From contig CM026570.1 of NCBI GenBank assembly GCA_015143295.1, positions 27,880,754 to 27,944,753 of the forward strand: 64,000 bases of DNA, written 5' to 3'. Within the stretch, counting starts at the first letter, position 1. Every line of letters begins with the position of its first letter. Below, piece by piece: positions 57,022 to 64,000 of this stretch. A model generated the notes under the pieces. That model was not told the DNA's origin. It ran no database searches and saw only the letters and a list, made by a program, of their open reading frames with translations. The position numbers and the translations under genes are program-made. Source of the DNA: Tetracentron sinense (lineage: Eukaryota; Streptophyta; Magnoliopsida; Trochodendrales; Trochodendraceae).

Positions 57022-59798
57022 GAGGTGGTATCAGAGCTCAAGGAATTAGGTTCCCTTGGGCTAAGTTGTCCTCTAAGTAGGAGTTATATTATGTTGCTCC
57101 GGATCTAATACCAGAGTTGAGATTAAAGTGAAGGCACTAGAGTCCTTAGGACTAGACATTGGGTTCAAGGATAAGAGATTGGTCTGACTTAGAAAAGCAA
57201 CATCGAGACTAAGATATTAGGTCTCTTTTTAGGCTTAGGCTTGAGTGTTAAGTAGGTTGTATTAGAAAGAAAAGCTTAAGCAAATATGATCTTAGCTCTT
57301 TAAGGCTTAAGCTTAGGATTTGTTATAAGTCAATATTGTTTTCAAGTTAAACCTCAAGACTTTCGTCCTGAGGCACAATAACCAAGGTTGCTATGATGTA
57401 ATATTATTATTCTAAATATGAAATCTCTATGATGGTTGTTGATATACTACTATATGTTATATGTTTGTGCACATGATTTGACACACGTAGTTATGTATCC
57501 AAATTAAGGCACCTTGTTGGTAAATGACTTATTAGCTCATGTGTTGGTTGATACTCGTTGCTACTTCAACCGATTTGACTCTTAGCTTCGCTAAGTTATC
57601 TAGGAATCCCTATTGCATGTATATTATATGTACTATGTTGTTGGGTGTTACTATACGCTAGGTGTTGTGTGCGTACTATATGTTATAAATTTTTGGAGAC
57701 CAGCTCGGCAAGCATAGGATCCTAATGTAATTGTATTTTCCTAGTTAGACTCATGAGTTGTTGTGTTACTCAGGCTAGAGTCCAGCCCGAGTGTTGGTAG
57801 AGAAGGGATTGGTATGTCCTTTGTCATGCTTTGTGCTATTAGGTTTCAGTAAGGAGTTGTCTTCCAAGTGAGACTATGGACTCGTTTTCGTATTACAAGC
57901 CTAGTAGATTTAAATTTAGAGTCCTTGCGGAACTAAGGACTTAACTTGCGATATATATACTACTATGTGTATCTCGGGAAATTTCATGCTATAAACTATG
58001 CTCAAGACATCTATTATCACAAACAAACACAAGTTACACATCATGGTATGATGATAAGTTTATACTAGTTCACACCATCCCCATGTCTAGTAGAATCCTA
58101 GTACAAAAATATATATATATATAGTGCTACCAAATGTTATGGATGTTGAAGTACATTCTAGACAAAATGCTCAATCCAAAATAACATATATATATGTATA
58201 TATGTATATATATATAGGTAAACTCAAGGAGTAGGGCTGCTCTCAAAGCATGGGCTCAAAAAGCAAAGTGCTAGTAAAGTTTAAAAAAAAAATGACTCAT
58301 AAACATCATACACATCTCATAAGCATCATATACATGTCATGAGCATCATACACATCTCATGAGCATCATACATGTCATAAGCATCATACACATCTAATAA
58401 GCATCATACATGTCATAAGCATCATACACATCTAATAAACATCATACATGTCATAAGCATTATACACATCTCATAAGCATCATATAGATCATAGGTATCA
58501 TACATATCTCATTTTGCGTCATGCATGTCTCAAAGTGCTCAGAGGATCATGCTCAACAAAATCGAAGGGGAGTTGTATTCCAACTATAAGACTAATCAGT
58601 TAGTCTTAGTCCTATTTGGTTACCGAAAACGAGAAAGCTTAGTCAAGCTAGGGATCCATGCCTGTTAATATTAGTATGTATATACCTTGGTGTGTCTATA
58701 TAACTTATGTCTATATTACTATGTGAATACCTCAACATATATGTACAATGCACTTAGTTAATGATAATCATAGACACTTTAATTATTAATAAATACCTAG
58801 CACATTGTGGTACTTTCCTTTAAAAAAAATATTTGGCATGGTATTAGATTCTTTAGAGTCGCTTAGAGTTGATATCATGAGTGAGCAAAGGCATTAGGTT
58901 TCCTAGGATTAGGAATTTTTTTTTCTGAGTTGAAATTGGACTCAGATGAACTTTGGATTTAGGTTTGGTACCATGACATAATGGGTATCGAGCAGAAGTA
59001 TTAGTTCGATATAGGGAGTCTTATCCCAAGAATATACTAGTCACCTAATCTTAAGTGTGTAATTGGTTAATACCTTAACCGAGTGTGAGAACGTAGCCCC
59101 GCTAGGAAAACTAGTTGAATGATTATACTACTACGTATGGGAGTTGGGTGTGTATGCTATGATATATATACCTTGAGGTTTACAATATTCTTTAGAAGCT
59201 AAGTTAGCTAGTAAATTCATTGTATGTTTATACAGTATGGTCATATCTTGTTACGTGTTATTACTTACTTTTACTTTTATAATAGCTAATTATTATTCGA
59301 AATACGAGGATTTGAAGAGTTTAGTTTCTAAGTCAGACTCACGTTTAGCCATTGCCTCAAGACTTGACCATGAGGCGTGACAAGTGAGGTAGAGGTTAAT
59401 AGACTAGAGGGAGTGAAGGTGATACCCCAGTTGGCAATAAATAACCTACACTCAAGTCAAAGTGGTTGAGCTATAAATTATTGATAGTAAGCAATGTGTG
59501 TTGTTATACATGTACAAACATGCTACAATATAACTATTGTGAATATATTGTGATGAATGAACTTATAATGCTGGATACAAATTATAACATTAGTTAGTTG
59601 TAATATCAAAGACACCTTGCTAGTAAGTGAGTGCCTAGTCCATGTGTTAGTCTAAATTGGATCGACAAACCCTTGTGTCATGTCTAAGGTGGTCAGGCTG
59701 TATGCTCAATTGAGTAAGGTGAAGTATGGGAAAGGTATCCTAGCTTGTTTTGGTATTGTCCTAATTTTGAGGATAAAATTTCTTTTAAGGGCGGAGGA
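57022..59798 (+). mobile_element. Family D internal region, non-coding
   Basis: The primer site TGGTATCAGAGC is at 57026-57037 and the polypurine tract at 59785-59798. Between them no ORF of note exists. Possible vestiges are protease-like wording near 57539 (gtgttggttgatactcg, i.e. VLVDT) and gag-start-like wording near 59370 (accatgaggcgtgacaag). There are (AT)n/(TATG)n runs at 58105-58125 and 58183-58217 and a repeat at 58303-58520. It looks like a large retrotransposon derivative or a much-deleted element. Confidence 0.75.
58303..58520. repeat. ~19/38-bp tandem repeats in the family D interior
   Basis: About ten copies of cataagcatcatacacatct, or the shorter catgtcataagcatcataca form. 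Confidence 0.85.
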
Positions 59799-61905
59799 TG
59801 TAGAGACCCGTATTTTTTTCATGTCATTGCCTAGTTTATCAGGGGTATTTTAGTCTTTAATGTTTTTTCATGCTTGTGTTCTTGCATAACTGGTTATCTT
59901 GAGGGTTTTCTCATGGCCTGAGTTTGTTGTGAGTTTAGCGTATGAGTCAAGGGGTGTGAGGTGTTTTTGGAAAAGCAAGCAAAGAGTATAAAACATACTC
60001 TATGTGTTAAGTGAATAGTGCTTATAGAGGTCAAGGCCTCTATGTATAGTGTTGGGTGTTTCTTAGTGAAATGATGGTTTGATGTAGGTGTATGTTGAGT
60101 CTAAACCAAGAGGATATGAGTACTCTAAGTATCTAAGATAATAGAGTAGAAAACACCCTAAGTGTATGTAGAACTCCAAGAGTCATGTGATTAGTGCTAG
60201 TGCGCGAGGCATAAAGAAGTCGGAGCCTCTCATGCATGTTAGTGTGTGTTCGATGATCACCTAGGTGGGTTAAAACATATGAGGGTTGAGTCATGAGATA
60301 GGAGTATGGCTTGGAATCTAGGTAGATGGAGTATGAAAATAACTCAAGTGTTGAGAGGGATGCATTAACATACCTCAACTTTAGGAAGCTCTAGTTTTCT
60401 CACCACTTATCGGAATTGAGTGATTCTTGAACCATTAGAAAGATATTGAAATCCTTTTTAATTTTAATTTTATCCTATTTCCATATTTTGAGTCAAGGTT
60501 AAGTCAAATGTTGGATTCCCGAAGTCAGGTCTGTTGAAATTCTGGTCTACTGTAATCTATCCCAGACCAGTCAGCTTTAGAGCCCATTTAGATAATTAAA
60601 AACTCAGAATTAGGATTTTTCTATTAGAGACAAAATTGTTTCCCTTTAAATGTTGAGTCCAATGCAAGTCAAATCGTCAAAATCTGATGAGCGAGTCAAA
60701 AGTTATGGTCAAAATACAAAACATAAAAAATCGAGACTGCTCACTGGAATTTGGACGATCGATCATCCCTACTGACAATCAATCGTCAGTGCGCAACCAA
60801 GTTTTATTAAAAGACGTGGATTTTAGGGTTTTTAACCCTTGGGGCTATAAATAGGGGTCCTATTTCGAGATTTTAGAGTATCCTACCAATTTCTAACCTA
60901 GTTTGGCAAAAAGGGAGAGAAAAAGTAGGCTTTCTAAGAGGGTTGTGCTTGGTGATGGTGAAGATTACTTTTGGAAGAAGGAGAAAGCTTAGAGATCTTC
61001 CCCAAATCATCTTAGGAGTGATTTGGATCCAAAGGAAGGATCCCTAAGGTCGATATCCTTCTAACTCAACCTTATTAAGATGCTTTGTATGCTTAGATAA
61101 GATTATTTATGGATTATCAAGAGATCTACACGATTATGGATTAATTAAAGAATGGAAATGTGATTTGAGATTGATATCTTCACTCATCTAACTTTTATAT
61201 TATTATGGCTATTGATTTATTATGATAAATGATGAATGAGTATGGATTTGCATTTTAATTAAGGATCTAGATGGATTTGTATGTTAGAAGCTTAAATTGA
61301 ATTATGAATTATGTTTATGGGTTATGAATGAATGAAAATAATGGTGGATGGACTAAAATGGAGAATAGATGAATGTATGGATTGGTTTGAGGTTTGGAAG
61401 GGATGAATGTGGTTTATGAATGAGTAATGATATGGTTTTGAAATTTGAAAATGGGAAGGGCATTGTGTACATAATTAATGCATTGTATGTGTTTGTTGAA
61501 ATGCCTAAGAACACCAAGTATAGAAAGTGAGATGTAACCTCGGGAAGTTTCTTGACGAAAGATGGAATCTAACTGATGATTGAATTCGGATGTTAATCAT
61601 GACACGTAAGCACAAGTGCACGTGTAGTAGTTTAGAGTCTCACGGGTACATGGATATTGCATGGACACGGACATTGCATGAACATGGACATTACATGGAT
61701 ACTGAAATACAAGGATAAGGACAAGGACAAGTACACGTATAAGTACAAGGACTCTGAATACTGAAATACAAGTACAAGGACACTAAATTACAAGTACAAG
61801 GACACTGCATGGTTTTACAAGGACCTTGAAATTCAAGTAGCTCTGGTATTCGTTGATGCTCTCCATGAATAAGATTTAAAGTCCTGATAATTATCATAGA
61901 CATTT
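59799..61905 (+). mobile_element. Family D 3' LTR, truncated at its end
   Basis: Starts tgtagagacccg. It has the shared block (~60649-60717), a small palindrome group (60753-60790), TATAAATA (60846-60853) and the short repeats (61705-61815). It lacks ~210 bp present in the left LTR after ~61528 and stops matching at catagacattt, ~280 bp short of the LTR end. Confidence 0.88.
60846..60853 (+). promoter_or_regulatory. TATA box of LTR-D
   Basis: TATAAATA about 55 bp after the palindrome group, the same spacing as in family C. Confidence 0.6.
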
Positions 61906-62054
61906 GGGATCTAAGAGCTCTGGGGGCTTACGATTCTGTCGATGCACCTCCATGGGTCTAAATACAAAGACCTCGATAACTATTTTTATGGGAAAACAAG
62001 CATACATTGCATTCATGTTACAATTTCAAGAGTTACAAGTCCAAGAGTTACAAG
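61906..62054. other. Unassigned spacer
   Basis: No match to the families in this window and no credible ORF. It ends with a short direct repeat, caagagttacaagt twice (62027-62055). Confidence 0.5.
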
Positions 62055-64000
62055 TGTTAGACATGAAGCCCAGAAAACTCATTTAGATTATTAGATTCTT
62101 ATTAATTTGATTAATAAAGAATTCTTCTTAATTTATTATGTATTCATTATGGGTAATTAACCATGATCATGAGATGATCTATATGATATGAGATATCGAT
62201 AAAGGTCCATAGGATATATTGTAGGAAAGTTATGTGATTGGATTATCACAGGCAAATATAACTTTCCGGTTCCTTATACCTTATATAGTCACAGCTTTGG
62301 GTGAAACTGGGCACTTCACTTATATGGCTACCACTATGCTAAGATGTTCTTAATAGTTGAGATGTAGTTTTATCTCGAACTATTGTAGTGGAGACTACAC
62401 ATCAGCATATGGGTGCTTAAATGTACACTGACTGATTTCATTCAATGAGAGACCTCTTGCATAAACATACTATCAGATAGTTGGTCTCCCATTCACATTG
62501 AACAGTTTCGATAATCCTTAATTCTGATGTGTTCTTCTATGACTGAGCAATGATCTGACTGTTTTGATTCTACCAACGTATTTTCTATCTTAGGGAATAC
62601 AATACAGTGACAGTTGGATAGTCAGAAAGCTGTTCGAGTCATGATGAATTTCTAACAAGAAATCCATGCTTATTAATTTGAGAGATTATCCAAGTTCCAG
62701 GTAAGATAGTTGATTAAGTTCAAATTCTGCGCAGGTGATTTTGAAATCAAAATAAGTTTTGAAATGTACTTTTATTAAAAGATATTATACTTATAAAAGG
62801 ATTTTCTCAAATTGTTTTTCATGAGAAATTGTTTCTCATGGCTTAATCATAAGTCTTGGAAACCTGGATGATGTACAATGGGCTATGGGTTAGATAGTAT
62901 GTCAATCTCAAAGGCCCATTAGGGATAATGTATTTGGAATGATAAATTGAATTTAAAATTTCATGTGGCGGGAACCGTATTGGTTAAAGTTCATACACTG
63001 GGATTCAATTGCAACATTGATATCTCACGTCACTTGCAATTCCGATGTATTTCCTATCTAGGGTCAATGAGATAACATTGGGTAAGCCAGGATAAGAATG
63101 TCCCAGAGCAATCTGTGGAGATGCTCGCATAAGAAATACAAGCTCAATAATTGATTAAATGTTAATCAGTTATTTAAGTGATTAAGAGTTAATTATTAAT
63201 TAAATAGATTAAAAGTTAATCTATGGTTTGAATTAATTGTTAATTTAAATCTAGGGATTATTTTAATAATTATTTAATTAACCTAATTAAAGGGGAAATG
63301 AGCTTGACCCATATCCATAAACCCATTTAAAATGGACTTTTAATATGGGCCCAAGCCCATGGATTTAAACCCTAGGGTGGGGCACCCACTTTGTAATCCT
63401 AATTGGATTTGGATTAGGTTATTTGAATAATTATTAAAATATAACTCTTTTAATTATGGAATTAAAATCCAATGGTTGGATTGCAATTAGGATTAAGATA
63501 AGATGGATATGGATTGTAACAAGAAGCTTGCACTCCCCAAATCTCACGCCCCCTTGATGCTCACGCCCCCCCTTTGTGATTTAGGTTTTCTAGTTTGACT
63601 AGGATTCCTCCATGTGTTGGTTGTTGACTTATCCCTTTAATTAAGGAACCCTCTTATTAGAAGGACTCCTTAATTAGTAGGTTTACTATAGCTAATATAA
63701 TTATAGATAAACTAGGATATTGTTTAATTAATAATAAGAGCTATTATTGAGAAACAATTCTTAAGGGTAAGATCAAGCTGGAGTAGGATTAGGATAGGAT
63801 CCTAGTATATAAATACCCCAACACCCTAGACCATAAAGTAAGATTCTCCATAATTTTTTTCACACTCTCTCCTCTCTCTCCAAGCTGTGAGCCCCTAGGG
63901 AGTGTCCCTAGGGATTTTCGTGAGCTACTAGGTGCATCCAAGTTGTGTTCTTCAAATTCTATGGTTTTGAACCTTAGGGTTTTTGGTGATTGAAGGTCTA
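62055..64000 (+). mobile_element. Copia-like LTR (family F), partial, runs off the window
   Basis: Starts tgttagacatgaagcc. It is weakly similar in plan and wording to the family E LTR in the same direction: tgttggacatatatgcc there, then ...gtaggaaa.tatg... and actttccggttcctt at about the same distance. TATATAAAT at 63806-63814 and a following C/T-rich leader (63850-63885) fit a promoter near the R region. The far end is outside. No polypurine tract is evident upstream, so whether it is a 5', 3' or solo LTR is open. Confidence 0.6.
63806..63814 (+). promoter_or_regulatory. TATA box of LTR-F
   Basis: TATATAAAT followed within ~50 bp by a pyrimidine-rich leader. Confidence 0.55.

Larger units (their letters stand above)
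48891..61905 (+). mobile_element. Family D LTR retrotransposon, non-coding and rearranged
   Basis: The left LTR starts tgtagagaccc against satellite. It is split at ~49581 by family B sequence, resumes at 55496 and ends ttaca at 57021. The iMet primer site is at 57026-57037. The internal region is 57022-59798. A polypurine tract (aagggcggagga) precedes the right LTR (59799-61905), whose end is missing. Total span 13 kb, about 7 kb without family B. No intact gag or pol is present. The 3' duplication cannot be tested because the right end is truncated. Confidence 0.88.

Overview
This window is plant nuclear DNA with no ordinary host gene. A tandem satellite is interrupted by layer upon layer of LTR retrotransposons, one truncated LINE and one hAT-type DNA element. 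The iMet-tRNA primer sites, the Tekay/Del-type chromovirus polyprotein, the L1-type LINE with a C-terminal RNase H and the roughly 180-bp satellite all point to a seed plant, probably a eudicot. The setting looks pericentromeric or otherwise heterochromatic. The species cannot be told from this sequence.

Layout. 1-9677 is the 3' half of a plus-strand, copia-like but non-coding LTR element (family E). Its internal part carries a solo LTR of family C (355-5250), which itself carries a solo LTR of family A (414-2679). Its 3' LTR (6152-9677) carries a 1.3-kb hAT-type element (6679-8002). 9678-10482 is the end of a family A LTR. 10483-17681 is the first block of the ~179-bp satellite. 17682-32378 is a complete family E element on the minus strand, with target duplication acatc. 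Its left LTR holds a solo LTR of family B (19430-21899), and its interior holds a 5'-truncated LINE (26745-29182). 32379-36337 is the second satellite block, with a sharp 1080-bp higher-order period. 36338-45920 is a full-length, very young Ty3/gypsy chromovirus of family A on the minus strand, with intact gag and pol ORFs and target duplication tagga. 45921-48890 is the third satellite block. 48891-61905 is a non-coding family D LTR element whose left LTR has been split by a decayed, internally deleted family B gypsy element (49596-55495). 62055-64000 is the start of another copia-like LTR that runs off the window.

Target-site duplications were read directly for six insertions. With the insertions removed, the three satellite blocks join as one array of about 79 monomers in a single orientation. 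The only coding capacity that looks functional is family A gag (42111-43364) and pol (38661-42008). Everything else that is coding-like is broken.

The gypsy-type LTR families share unusual architecture. It includes a conserved ~60-bp block, a cluster of GATCGATC-centred palindromes whose flanking bases differ between families but stay symmetrical, a hypervariable minisatellite, and in A, B and C a short inverted repeat (GCTGAG-N9-CTCAGC) with a compensatory double change in one family B element. These, the gag/pol gap full of stops and the satellite higher-order structure are the observations most worth following up.
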